64,000 nucleotides of DNA, from contig WPIO01000011.1 in assembly GCA_009760855.2 (NCBI GenBank), positions 7,775,501 to 7,839,500 of the forward strand. Reading direction: 5' to 3'. Origin of the DNA: Cristatella mucedo. Its lineage: Eukaryota; Bryozoa; Phylactolaemata; Cristatellidae. Below are positions 1 through 10,990 of this stretch, piece after piece; the first letter of the stretch is position 1; each line of letters begins with the position of its first letter. The notes beneath the pieces were generated by a model that saw only the letters and a list, made by a program, of their open reading frames with translations, searched no databases and had not been told where the DNA came from. Both the position numbers and the translations under genes were made by a program.

Positions 1-219
1 CCTGAAAACGAGGCACTCTGCCCTTAACGTGGCCTAAACCCTAAATTAAACAGCATCAAGGAAATCGGGGATCCTTTAAAAGAGGGGTTTACGTGCCGGT
101 GCTCACTAGCGTGTAAGGGGAAAGAAACATGCAAACGTATGTCATTGCAAGGTTTCAATGATGGTGCCATTTGCCGGTAACTGGAAGAATTTGAGCTTGT
201 GGCATACACGTTTAGGTTC

Positions 220-615
220 TTTCATTCTCCTGCTCCGGCTTATATTGCTGAAATATTTCCCTACTGAGGCTCTAATCCTGTCGACCAACCTCTCCTCCTC
301 TGACTCAGTCGTCCAGCTGTGCATCCAGTCCTTTGCACACCGTGTCTTCAGTTTCTATTGCTCCCCGAGCCTGGAGCTCACCGACTGACATCTCGACTTC
401 CCTCCGCCTTGATGACATTTAAAAAGAAGCTAAACAGCCACCTGTTCCTCATAGCATTTCTTCTGTCCTAGTAAATTGCCTATCGTGTGCTTATGCATGC
501 TTAATTTGTGTATGCTATTACCAATCAGTTGGCATGCTTCCTTTGCAATATATTAATACTGCTCATAGTAAGAGATTCAATTACTTTAGGGTAGTACAAA
601 AACTTGATTGCTATT
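220..615 (+). repeat. LINE-A 3' fragment, decayed
   Basis: Broken frames read APAYIAE, then PxAWSS and DDxKKE, the C-terminal end of the CR1/L2-type reverse-transcriptase ORF. It ends in the degraded family tail (AGAGATTCAATTAC...AGGG). Bases 616-1560 show no gene or repeat I recognise. Confidence 0.6.
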
Positions 616-1639
616 GGTGCACCAGTATGGAAACTTGAATGAACAATCGCTGCATGACTGCAGCAGTAAAAAGAAACATAGCTTTAAGCAAATGTATGCT
701 GCCGTGATTTTAAAATCCAAATACCAGCTCCAGATTTGAGCAATAATAGCAAAGGCTATATGTTCCTTGCATTATCTCGGCTACTTGAAGACCGTAAAAA
801 AATGGCTGTGCATAGATTGATTTTTGAGCTCGTTTACTCGCGAAATCAAAACGAATCATTTTTAAGTCATTGGCAATTTCATGCGAAACCTCGAAATTAT
901 TGCCTTTTCCAGACCATGCTAGCAGCTGGGTGTAAGATGCCCGAGTAATGTTTCGGCAGCTGGCGTATGGCACCCACCTCAGAGCCGCTAACGTGCACTT
1001 CTGTCATGCCCCTACACGTTGGGCACTTCGACGTCGCAACCAACGTTCGAAACGATCCCGTATTTCCTCGGTGGGTCTAATTAAAGATAACAATAATAGT
1101 AATAGGTCATTTGTGCAGCACCCTGAGAGAACTAAATGTCTTTCCAGGTAAGCTTGCTTTGACGAGCAAGCAAAAAGCACAGGAGCATCATTGCATAGTG
1201 GAGCATGCGAAAGCATGCAACCAGTAGACGCTCAGGGCCGTCGGTCAGTTGGAACCGTGGTGAGTAGTGTGCACTGAATCACGCGAAGTTGAATAGTGCC
1301 AAGTCATATCAGATGGCAACTGAAGCATGGAAGCCAGTTTTATGCTTCCGGTGCATACAAAATAAAGGCATAATCATAAAAAGCCTATACATGGATAAGC
1401 CTAAAGCGATGAGACAAGTGAAAGCCGAGGAGTAGATGGTGCGAGAGCATGATGACTGGAAGAGCAACGATGTCGAATAGAAGGAAGCGAGAGCAAAGCG
1501 ACCTGTATGTATGTGGGAGAGGGTATTTTGATGTTGATTCGATGCTTAGATATGATGGGAACATACTTATCAAATTGTAAATCGACTTGGAATACTATGC
1601 CTAGGCTATGAGCAGATGTCACTGGAGTGGGGGACCAGA

Positions 1640-3110
1640 TGAACCAATCTTGCCAGTAAGGTCTTTCAACTTGAGGGTGACACTAGATTTACTCTCTTGC
1701 ATGTTCGGTTGGTCTTGTCGTCATTAGGCTTCGACGAATTTGTTGCGATTCGAGTGCGGAATCTCGTCGATGCAGGCTTCGAGTGAATTAAGTGTGTCGG
1801 AAGTGGTGCACTGCTGGAAAGGGTCCACGGATCGGTCGGCCTGAGTGTCATCAATGTAAGAATGAAAGGCAATATTGTTTGGCAAGGACATTACCAGAGC
1901 GAGAGTAGATACTGAAAAGCAAAGGTCCAAGGACTTGACCCTGACGTACCCCATATTTAAGGGGCTACCCGAAGTTGTCATTTACATCTAAAGTCCTTAG
2001 ATCTGTTACTGCAGTAGGATTAGCCCAGATCAGCACTGTGATGCCCAGTGATGCCTAGGCCTGTGCAGAGAAGCTCCAGAAGAATCTGGAAGTAGTCAAC
2101 TGCATCTAATGCTGCTGGTAGATCCAGGAGTAACAGCAAAGAGGCTCCACCCTCCGATCAGCGTTGTCAATAAGGTCTTTGTCAACCCAAAACAGTGCAG
2201 TTCCACGGGATTGTTAGCCCTTGAGCCCAATTGAAACTTGCATGCAAGGTCTTAGGAAGCTGCTTGGCCACCACTAGTTGAAGCTCGGTCTTTGATTAGC
2301 ATGGCAGAAAGAAGCCGGGACTAATGTTACTAAGGTTGTCGTGATCTATGGTCGGCTTTTTAATTATGGCCCGACAATGGTTGTTTCCAGGTGGTCCGGG
2401 ACTTCACTTGTAAACACTGACATATTTACAATATTTTTTATGGTGGGCAGCAACAGATCTAAGTTCCTCGAGAAGAGAATAGTTGAGACATGATCGAGAT
2501 GGCTTGTGGCTTTTTTTAGCACGAGACATTTAGCGATGAGATTAACAGAGGCAGTGTGCACAGCCCTCCGCACGACCTGTCGTCGGGCTGGGTAGCACTG
2601 CCAAGCAATAAGTCTGCTGGCTCCAACACCTAACACTTTATTCTCCAAACCACGCCGGCCAAGCCCAGTCTGTACACACTAGACGGCGTCGAGGGATCTG
2701 GGCCTCCCTTCCTCGTACTCCTTCGGCAGCCCTTATATTCCACGCATGCGTTTTTTTTCGCACTGTTGAGCCACTTTTCATTCAGAACCTGCCAGACAGC
2801 TGAAGGCAGTTTGCGGTAGATGGATGTCCCGCAGATGCTGTCAATCCATGGATTTGAGCAGGACTGCCGAGTCATCGTCCGCCCTCCACCACTCGTTGGC
2901 CTGCGGCTGCTTAGGCAATCTGAGTCTTCGTAGGGTCCTCCGCCCAGTGCTCGAAGGCCGCAGAGTCATGTTCCCTCACAGACAGGCATGAAGCAGAGAG
3001 ATGAAGAAAGGAGATGCTGTTGGGTTTCAGAACGTCAGGGACGGCAGTGAGAGGGATAGAGTCCCCAATCGGTTCTATCTTATCTGCAAAGGGTTAGGAG
3101 AACCACTCTG
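1640..3110 (-). repeat. LINE-A reverse-transcriptase fragment, interrupted
   Basis: On - the frame at 1724-1981 reads FHSYIDDTQAD and DTLNSLEACIDEI, the catalytic region (a variant of the usual YADD box). The frame at 2364-2540 reads NLDLLLPTIKNIVNMS, an upstream RT segment. Between about 2550 and 2930 the LINE reading is lost. It may resume at 2960-3110 (DSIPLTAVPDVL). Frameshifts and stops make it a dead copy. Confidence 0.65.
2550..2930 (-). mobile_element. Possible short LTR-like insertion inside LINE-A
   Basis: This stretch interrupts the LINE. On - it has a TATA-like AATATAAGGG near 2735 and, about 100 bp on, AATAAAG near 2640, in the order of an LTR. It is GC-rich relative to the flanks. 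No terminal repeats or target duplication were proved. Confidence 0.3.
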
Positions 3111-4522
3111 ATAACCATTAGGATCACTGGAAAGTTTGTGTGTGTGTTAAGAACGTTGTCTATTATGGACATTTACTCCAACTATGGATTTGAGGTAATT
3201 TAGTTAGTAGAGCAAGTGCCTTTATTCAAGCTTTTGACCATTGTCTCAAATTGCCAGCCAACATTGGTTTTGTCTTTTAGAATCAGTTTTGTACTGCTGC
3301 TTGAACATTTACGTGGCCGTGTAGTTAAGTTAACTTCAAGTTAAGCTAACCTCTAGTTAAGTGAAAGTTCGTAAGGAGCATCTATTCTGAGAGTACATGG
3401 TGACTATATTCCCTGGGTGATCAAGTATGCCAAGGTGTGAAGGATAAAGCGCATCACTGCTCAGACAAGTGGTCGAAGTTCCGGATGTGCTACAATGCCA
3501 TTTTGATATCCAGCGATTGGAAATACAGCAGGTGTAGTGTTCTAATCCCTCAGCTAGTTCTGACTTGACCATGCTATCATTTTCTCTTACAGCCTAGCCT
3601 TGGCTTTCTAGATGAACCTACCTTTACATTTATATGGAAATATCTGTGATGCCGTTTTCTTTCCCTGGCATTATTGTGCTCACATTCGTGTGTAAACTGC
3701 ATTTCATCTCAATCAACCTCATTGCTTCGATGCATACCTCACCTGCTTTCCATAAAATATAGAATCGATTTCGGTAAATTGTAATGCGTTTCTTTTTTTG
3801 CATTTCAAAGCACAGATTGACCGAAGGCCATGTACAGGCAAAATCTAATGGCTCACGATGCCACAACCTCCCCTCATTCTCCCCCCATACAGCGGCCGAT
3901 CGATGTAGCTGTAGAGACTGCTGTGCCACGGTATTCAGCTCAGGGCTTTGAAGCCTTGGTGCTGTATGTGTCTGCTTAGATGTACCAACCGAATTGCGTT
4001 CTGGCCGAGTGGGTACGTTCGTGTGTTTTCATCGTGTTCATTGCCATAGGGTTGGCCACGTATCTGCTGCAGGTCAGTGGCTGCTTGAGTTGACAGGTAA
4101 TCCTTCTATCTAGCACTTCGATCGTTGAAATTTTCGTGCACGCCGAGAACGCCTGTCCAGTGAATTTGCTACCCAGTGTATTCGGCCGAGTTAATTAGCC
4201 CTATGTTTGGCAAACGATTGGCCAAGTGCTCGAGCCTGCCTTCGGTCGATAATAATGGGGCGTCTCTATCTGTGTTTTTATTTTTGCTCTGGCGTCTCCT
4301 ATGTCATTACTGAGCACTAGCACACGCTGCCTGCACCACGTTGTCTACCCCAGCTGCTGTCTAGCATCGCTTGTAATTTGCCTAAGAGCTTTTCGATTTT
4401 GGCTGCTGCTGTGGAGCAGATGCTCCCCCCCCCCACAAGAATTGCTTGCTCTTCTGCCGTGGCTATGAAGCTGGACTGGTTGAAGTGCTCATGGCTTTGC
4501 CACCAATTTTTTTCTATTACAG
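3111..4522. other. PDIA5 intronic or upstream DNA with no recognised element
   Basis: No coding exon, RNA gene or known repeat was recognised. A short AGTTAA-rich near-palindrome occurs at 3325-3360. The last 30 bp form the pyrimidine tract of the 4523 exon. Confidence 0.5.
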
Positions 4523-4651
4523 GTTGCATTTGCAGCCGTGGACTGCACTGTGAATACTGCCGTGTGCGCCGAGTATGACGTCAAAGGCTATCCTACATTC
4601 AAATACTTTGCCTATGGCAAGAATCCGCAGAGCTACGCCCTAGGCAGGGAG
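4523..4651 (+). CDS. PDIA5: PDIA5 exon a: end of a thioredoxin domain
   Basis: Forty-three codons in phase 0, preceded by a pyrimidine-rich tract and CAG and followed by GTTCGT. It encodes the beta-strand/cis-Pro part of a thioredoxin fold (AAVDCTVN, then KGYPTF). Confidence 0.88.
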
Positions 4652-7600
4652 GTTCGTTTGGCTGCCGAGCTGCCTGCAGTTACCAAGTAGCTGTAGCCGC
4701 CGTATAGCTTGCCTCAAAGCGTTCCTCGCATGCGCCCACTTGCGTCTGTCAGGAGGAAGACTTCGTCGGTTTCATGATGGACCCTGCAAATCCGAAAGCG
4801 CCCACTCCGCCAGCTGTGGGAGACCTGTGGGATGGCGTGGTGGGCGCTGAAGCCGTGGTGAGACTTGGTAACGCCAACTTCAAGGACTTTGTGGCCAGCA
4901 ATCCGTCGGTCCTTGTGATGTTCTATGCTCCGTGTAAGTGCCGTGGTCCCGGTCTTTTCCTCGTTTTCCGGTCTGGGAGCCGACGGCTTTGTTCTAGCCG
5001 TTTTTGTGCCTAACGATTTGCATCTGTCGTAGGGTGCGGCCATTGCAAGAGTATGAAAGCTGCCTACGCCTCGGCTGCAGCTGATTTGAAAAATCGAAAT
5101 GTAAGTTACTGAAATCCATGACCCAGCAGCTGCTGTGTTTTACAGGTGGCTAAGGCTTGGACCGTGCATCGGCGCCAATGTGCCCTTTCATGCCTCTGTG
5201 TCGCAGCCTAGATTATGGGCGGCAGATTGCTGCTCTAACAGTCGCAGCATGTTTATTTTTAGGTTTTTTCACGCAGTCGATGACTTTGTACACTGCTTTC
5301 AAAAGCAGTTTGTACTCCCCTCCCCCTCTTGTGTTCGCTTGGGTGGGTGCGCAGTTATGTGCTGCGGGCCTCAGCTTGTTTGCACTTGCACATACTGTGC
5401 GGTCAGTAATTCGGTTGAAAAAGCCTGAAATAAGTTTAATCGATCTTATTTGTTGATTGCATGGGCTGTTGACTGCTCGTGCTTCACTGTTCATTTAATA
5501 CTCGTGCGGTTTAGAGAGAGCCAACAATTAGTTTGTTTAATCTCCCTTTACAGCTTGCTCGGCATTTTGCTGTTGGCAGAGTTGATTGGTAAGAAGCCTA
5601 TAGGCTGTTTTCTGTAAGTAAATCTGCTAAATCACGGTTCGCCTATTTTTATGGCATCTGTGCTGGCTTCTGCTCCGATGAGTGAAAGGCTTGAATGGGC
5701 CAGTTCTATCGGCTTCATTTTCACCTAGAGCAGAGCAGCAGCCATGTGCATCTCTGTCCATGACTGCGGTTCAAGTGGCAAAACCCTGATAGATGTCCGG
5801 CCAGCTCATGAAATGTCACGTGGAAGTCTGGCATGCTTTTGCTTTAGCATACGGCTTGATCCCTCTTCCAGTCACCACGCTGATTTGGTCCAGTGTTTAA
5901 TGTGCTCGGCCCGACTAAGGTAATGGTGAAGAATAATTACAATAATAATAGCACACTCGATAAAGCACTCTCGTAGAACTCAATCTCTTTCTAGTCGCTT
6001 TACATTTGCTGCAAAGGAAGCGTGATGCATTTGAAGGCCGATGTAGTGATCTCGAGCCCGGTGGGACATGTGACGCGCCTGAATAGAGACAAGTTCTCTC
6101 AGGGGGCGCTATACAAATGGATTATATTTTTAAGTCTTTTTGCATGACGCCGGCTGTAGGCTTCTGTTGAGTCGCTAGTGTAGTCTCGCGTGGATTTTTG
6201 TCTCACTTGGCGATCATGCAAAAGCAGCCATGTCCACCACAGCGCCGGTCCGTCAAATACCACCCAATCGAGTGCTGCCTATCCAGCTTCAGCTGGCCAG
6301 GCATTGCTGCCGCTGCTGCATCTTCGGTAGCGCATGACTGCTTGAGGACCTGGCATGTGACTGCTGCTGCATCGATGGCCGCGGCCTGGTCAATCGCTTC
6401 ACACTTCAGAGTTAATAATAATAATAATAATGCACTTGATAAAGCGCCCTCAGAGAACTTAATCTCTTTCTAGGCGCTTTACATTTGCTGCAAAGGGAAA
6501 TGCAATTGAATGGTAAGTAAAATCATGCTTGAAAAACAAACAAAATGAATAATATGGTTAGGGGTGACATGCACAGGGTCAGCATGCAAATGTGGTTAGT
6601 CGCAGCATGCACAGTGTCAGCACGCATAAGCACATGAAGGACGAATCACAGGGACCCACTAAATGCTGTCCTAAATAGGTGTGTTTTTAAGTTCCTTTTA
6701 AATGTGGTCAGGTCAGGGGATGTTCTGATGCAGGTCGGGATGGTGTTCCAGGCTTTGGGAGCATACGAACTAAATGCACGGTCTCCAAAGGATTTAAGGT
6801 TTGTACGAGGTATTTCTAGACTGTTGGATTACGAAAAGCGGGTGGTACGATGCTTGGCCTGATGGGGTAGTTCATGTCCTGCTGCAGAGCTTGCTGCACC
6901 ACGTGACCTTTGAAAAGTGACTACCTCCGAGATAGTCGGCTCTTCCCTCGGTGCTTGGTGCCGGTGCTTGGGTGGCGAAATGCACAACCTGAGGCTCTGT
7001 CTGGCCAGTTAAAGTGCAAAGTTTCATTGTCTGGCTGTGACCCCCCCCCCCCCCCCCCCCCCCCCCCGCTGGGTTCATCACGGCTTTGGCCCTGGGCTAA
7101 CACATTTCTGCCACTTGCTGCTGCCATGACACGAAGTCGTGGAGGGTTGCCGATGTGTCATGTTGTGCAAAGGCTCGCAGGCATGGCACTGAAAGAGTCA
7201 ACACTCATTCCAGATTGAAGGCACCTTAGCAGCTGTCGATGCTACCATCGACCGAGAGCTGGCAGGTGAATTCGATGTCCGAGGCTTTCCCACGCTTAAG
7301 TACTTCTCGTGAGTAAAATCTTTTCACTGGATGCTCACCTGATGTACGGGATTCTGAGCAGCTAGCTGTGATCCTAGCGAGCTAGTATAGTTAGCTGTGC
7401 ATTCTTTTTCGTGCAGGCAAGGCGAGTTTGCATCAGAATTCAGTGAAAGAACTCTCGACAAAATTGTTGCTTTCATGGAGGAAAAGTAAGTACTGCTCAG
7501 AATGCTGACAGCATAAGTGCTCGCTCGGATTTCTGCTGTGATCCAGGCCTGCATCGTATACATCTCGCTTGAATAGGCCCATGGTCAAGGGAAATGCCCC

Positions 7601-10600
7601 CCCCCTGCATGCTTTGTAAACATTCTTATGGTTTATGTAGCATTCAGATTGTACACATATCTGCTGTCTTTATTAGTATTATTATGCATACTTGTCTCTA
7701 GGCCAGGTGAACGATGATGGACATAGCCTTGTTATCAGCCCTGATCTTCTCGGTAGATTGAGCAAGGTACCGTCACATGTCACCCATCGATGCCTCCTCC
7801 TTCATCGGCAGCCACCGGGTACCTTGTTAACATTTGGCAGTTCTCGAATCATAACATGTATCAACAGACCCTTACACCATTTTGCGTTCATACTCTTGTG
7901 AAGTTCCGCAAATGACCTAATAGTCTTCCAGATTATATCATGCACACAGTGAGAAACTCCTGCAGAAGATCCCAATCCTTACGGATTTTCCTTTCGGGCT
8001 TGAAAGTTTTTGGCTGAAATGGAATTTTGAAAAACCTACAACCCCTTGCATCCTTAGCACAGCAATAATTGGCTACAGTTGAGTCCTACCACTGGCTTGT
8101 CTTACTCTCGTCGTTTAGCTGTGCCTCTAGCCAATCTCAAATCCTTTGGAGAATGGCTTTCGGTTCGTATGCTGCCAAGGCTTGCAACTTGCCACCAACT
8201 GAGATCGCGACACCCCTTGCTTGACATTTCAAAGGAAGCCACGAACTTACCCTTCCCCTCCCCTCCCGAGCTTTTGCTCAGTTTGTGTGAATTGTCCTTT
8301 AGGTGCTTTTGCCTGCTGCACTTGTGCATGCTATCTATCTTCTATCTATCTATTCTTCTATCTATCTTCATATCAAGTTCGGAGAAAGAGACTTAGTTCT
8401 AATATTACTAACGTGGTATCACAATAATAATAATTATTAAAGTTGAGTTACATCTTGTGAAAGCAAACTCCGCTGCAGCGCAAAAACAGCAGATCCGGCT
8501 TCTGCACATCCCGTACTGCACTCACTGTTTAGATGGTGGCACAACATTTCCACTTCAAACACTTCTATCGTAGCTGAAGCCGCTAACCAAACTCCATCAA
8601 ACGTGTGTTCATCGTTCATCAACCTATAGATTATCCGAACCCGTGCAGTATTGTGCCAACGTTAGTGACTGGAGCAATCTGCATGTAAAAAACCTTCAAT
8701 GGTATTTTGATCGATTTAACGCAATGCTCAATTCATGTTAGGTGCTTGGTAAGTTTGCCCTATCTCCTACTAGAGATCTTGCGCACATGGTGAGCACGCT
8801 CGAGTGTCTTGGAAAGAGCAATGTAACCGTGGTTCAAAAAATCGCCGAAGACTTTGTGAAAGGCATGCTCAGCCCCAAGCTGATTTACCTTACGGTTCTA
8901 GTGCCTGTAGGGTCTCATAGGTCAGGGCTGTCGTAAACTTGGCTGAGAGCTACTTCCGTGCGAAATTTTTAATAATAATAATACATTTGATGTAGCTCCC
9001 TCGTAGAACTTAATCTCTTTTTACGCACTTTACATTTTTGTAAATAGTTATGATAATTTCTTTCAAATCAAACTGACTCTAGTCATGCATGCTAAGAAGT
9101 GTTGCACTGCATTGCTGAAAATACAGCCTCCGGCTAGCCTGCTGGCGACTCAAATTGTTTGCTTACTGTATGACTTCATGCAATTGCCGATACTGGTATA
9201 TAAGGGCTTGATCTGCAAGTACTGGGTCAATATTTAGCTTGCATTAAGTGTTAGCAGACCGCCTGTGTCGGTCTTTTTCGTGCTGTCCGAGGCAAATCTG
9301 GAAAAAAGCTGGCATGGCCAACCCGACAGTGCTTGAGCCGTGGCAGTTTTCTGTTCAGACTAAGAAAAGCAAAGAAAATAAAAATGATCTGATTTCGGCT
9401 AGTGAAAAATGCCGAATGCCTAGAGGGACTGTGAATCGCAGGCATAAAACTGGCTCACCAGGTAAGGCGGTTGCTTTTCACGACCTCGGTTGTGGGTTCG
9501 AATCCTTCGGAGGGCGATCCCTTATCACAGCTGCAAGCGGTGGTGCTAGCCGTGAAGACTCTTCTGTCTATACAAGAGGCTGTTCAATCAGCTAGTTCAG
9601 TTGGTAAAACAGGGCAGATCAGTTGAGCTCAGGCCGTAATGGCACACTAGGTAAGGCAGTTGCTTTCATGACCGAGGTCGTGGGTTCGATTCCTGTGGTG
9701 GGCGATCCTTTATTGCCACTGCAAGTGGTGGTGTTAGCCGTAAAAGCTCTTCTGTCGCTATACAAAAAGAGGCTGTTTAAGCAGCTAGGATTTTCTTTTT
9801 TTATCTCCAGCCTGCCAAATTGGCATCAAGTGTTTTTGCCTTGTAATAGTCTTGATGTTTAGTGACTATTTTCCATTAAAAAATTACTTCTTGGCCAAAA
9901 ACAGCACGTGTGACAACCTTGCATCGATGTTTTGCAGATTTCTAAATTAATTGAGCAGATTTCGGACTTTTTTTTGCAAAGATCACGCTTCTTTTTCTCG
10001 ACGATTCCATCTGGCCCTAGTTGTTATGACTGTGGTCAGGATTGTACAGAATGTGTGGCCACCTTTTAGGTGTGAGAAGTCAATTACAACAACTATTTAT
10101 GCTAATCTGTCTCTATCTGTACCTTCATAGAACTTGACGACAAAGCAGTTACTACACTGGCAAGTTTACTGTTACTCATTCCGTGGCAAGTTTACTGTTT
10201 GCTTGCCAGCAGCCTTAATAAGATCAACCGAGAAAATTTTGAAGCATGGCTGAAATAGATGAGTAAAAACAGCAGCATAGATTTACTTGAAAGAAGCACT
10301 AGAACTGGTGGGCAGAAGATGGCATCGTCGTGTTGTTGAAAAAGAATTGCCCAGTCTAGGACGTGCAGAGCACGCAACCAGGCAGGTATTTAATTTAATG
10401 GGGGGGATACGAGAATCGCCCTATGGTGTTGACGCGACACCTGAAGGGTGCCAATGGAACTGCCGAAGTGGTCTGCGATGACCGTGACTGTAATCCGAAT
10501 GGCCTTCGTCAATGGGTAAACCTTCGAGATTGACTGCATTCGTCTGTGCTCTGTTGAAAAACTATGTGCTACACACTTAATCGTATGCTCTTGTAGCGCT

Positions 10601-10708
10601 GCCAAACGGCATCCGCCGGCAGGCGTGGAGGAAGCGCCAGGCATCGCAGACCAACCTCAGCAAATGGACAACGTGTCGCCGCAGGAGGAGCCACGGGACG
10701 AGCTATGA
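4523..10708 (+). CDS. PDIA5: PDIA5-like protein disulfide isomerase, 3' six exons (5' partial)
   Basis: ER-lumen thiol-disulfide oxidoreductase of the thioredoxin-repeat PDI family. Six exons (4523-4651, 4753-4933, 5033-5100, 7214-7308, 7417-7485, 10597-10708) join in frame to 217 codons plus stop. Every junction has AG acceptor and GT donor with matching phase. Residues 1-50 are the end of one thioredoxin domain, with the cis-Pro motif KGYPTFKYF. A Pro-rich linker NPKAPTPP follows, which resembles the NPEAPPPP linker of vertebrate PDIA5 and is the reason for choosing this paralogue. Residues 80-180 are a full thioredoxin domain with active site APWCGHC (CGHC at 105-108) and cis-Pro RGFPTLKYF. 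The C-terminal tail is acidic and ends PRDEL, an ER-retrieval variant of KDEL. Upstream exons, including the other CxxC domains, were not found in bases 1-4522 and probably lie outside the window. Another multi-domain PDI is possible but less likely. Confidence 0.88.
4753..4933 (+). CDS. PDIA5: PDIA5 exon b: Pro-rich linker and start of last catalytic domain
   Basis: Sixty codons plus one base. It encodes EEDFVGFM, the NPKAPTPP linker, then SVLVMFYAP leading to the active site. The donor GTAAGT splits the active-site Trp codon (T|GG). Confidence 0.9.
5033..5100 (+). CDS. PDIA5: PDIA5 exon c: CGHC active site
   Basis: Acceptor GTAG. The first two bases complete Trp, then CGHCKSMKAAY follows. 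The donor GTAAGT comes after AAT in phase 0. Both redox cysteines and the intervening Gly-His are intact. Confidence 0.92.
5935..6030 (-). repeat. LINE-A tail stub
   Basis: Starts with imperfect AAT repeats, then the conserved tail (CTCT..AGAACTCAATCTCTTTCTA..CGCTTTACATTTGCTGC). Under 100 bp, so extremely 5'-truncated. Confidence 0.75.
6031..6130 (+). repeat. SINE2 fragment
   Basis: Contains CTCGAGCCCGGTGGGACATG (B-box half of the tRNA-like head), then CGCCTGAATAGAGAC..TCTCTCAGGGGGCGCTATACAAATG, the shared LINE-A-type tail. Located in a PDIA5 intron. Confidence 0.65.
6410..6880 (-). repeat. LINE-A 3' end
   Basis: (AAT)n on + is followed by the 3' tail hairpin, the non-coding 3' region and the end of the ORF (the WNxxP/TFK region in broken frame). 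It is one of several near-identical 3' ends in the window. Confidence 0.8.
7041..7067 (+). repeat. Poly(C) run of 27
   Basis: Uninterrupted homopolymer in a PDIA5 intron; its exact length is unreliable in most sequencing chemistries. Confidence 0.95.
7214..7308 (+). CDS. PDIA5: PDIA5 exon d: AAVDAT strand and cis-Pro motif
   Basis: Encodes IEGTLAAVDATIDRE, then RGFPTLKYF with the cis-proline that packs against the CxxC site. The donor GTGAGT comes after two bases of a Ser codon. Confidence 0.9.
7417..7485 (+). CDS. PDIA5: PDIA5 exon e: last helix of the thioredoxin domain
   Basis: Encodes SQGEFASEFSERTLDKIV and FMEE. It ends with two bases (AA) before GTAAGT; the phase fits the terminal exon 3.1 kb downstream. 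An additional unseen exon of compatible phase cannot be excluded. Confidence 0.87.
8070..8440 (+). repeat. LINE-A 3' fragment with TCTA microsatellite
   Basis: Reads SSFGEW..SYAAKA in broken frames, then the 3' region and a decayed tail (GAGAAAGAGACTTAGTTCT). Imperfect TCTA repeats lie at 8330-8372. Inside the last PDIA5 intron. Confidence 0.6.
8965..9055 (-). repeat. LINE-A tail stub
   Basis: AATAATAATA followed by the decayed conserved tail; under 100 bp. Confidence 0.7.
9445..9597 (+). repeat. SINE1 copy (tRNA-derived)
   Basis: tRNA-like head with A-box-like TGGCTCACCAGG and B box GGGTTCGAATCC. The body is GCGATCC..ATCACAGCTGCAAGCGG, then AAGACTCTTCTGTC and the 3' motif GAGGCTGTTCAATCAGCTAG. 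Confidence 0.8.
9635..9800 (+). repeat. SINE1 copy (tRNA-derived)
   Basis: Second copy in direct orientation within 40 bp of the first. B box GGGTTCGATTCC, body GCCACTGCAAGTGGTGG, CTCTTCTGTCGCTATAC, 3' end GAGGCTGTTTAAGCAGCTAG and a T-rich tail. Confidence 0.85.
10597..10708 (+). CDS. PDIA5: PDIA5 terminal exon with RDEL ER-retention signal
   Basis: Acceptor TTGTAG. One base completes the preceding codon, then a 36-residue low-complexity acidic tail ends EEPRDEL and TGA at 10706-10708. The phase match to the previous exon, the ER signal and a polyadenylation hexamer about 105 bp downstream support this as the true 3' end. Confidence 0.85.
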
Positions 10709-10813
10709 TGTTGCAGCCACTCGCGAACTTGCTGCCTTTGTGTCCGATCCGTTTGTCGTCGCGCAATGCATGTTCCCGATTGATTTGAGGCACGACTCTG
10801 TACCTCTAAGATC

Positions 10814-10819
10814 AATAAA
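10814..10819 (+). terminator. Poly(A) signal AATAAA of PDIA5
   Basis: Canonical hexamer 106 bp after the PDIA5 stop codon, followed by a T-rich stretch typical of a downstream element. Confidence 0.7.
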
Positions 10820-10990
10820 TCTTTTTTTTTAATAGCGGGCTGCTTCGTAAAACTCCTTTAAATAACGACTGGCGCCCAAGACAGCATTTTCGCGACTACG
10901 GCGAGTTGCTTAAAAGCTGCCATCGTTGGGGCGAAGCAGTGCCAGCACTCGGCACCAGACGGCCGTGCCAGTTGCTTGCCTGGCGCTTGC

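Noticed and set aside
9440-9520. A functional tRNA gene
   Set aside because: The A and B boxes are good, but the cloverleaf cannot be closed, and the same head recurs in many dispersed copies with a non-tRNA body, so these are SINEs.
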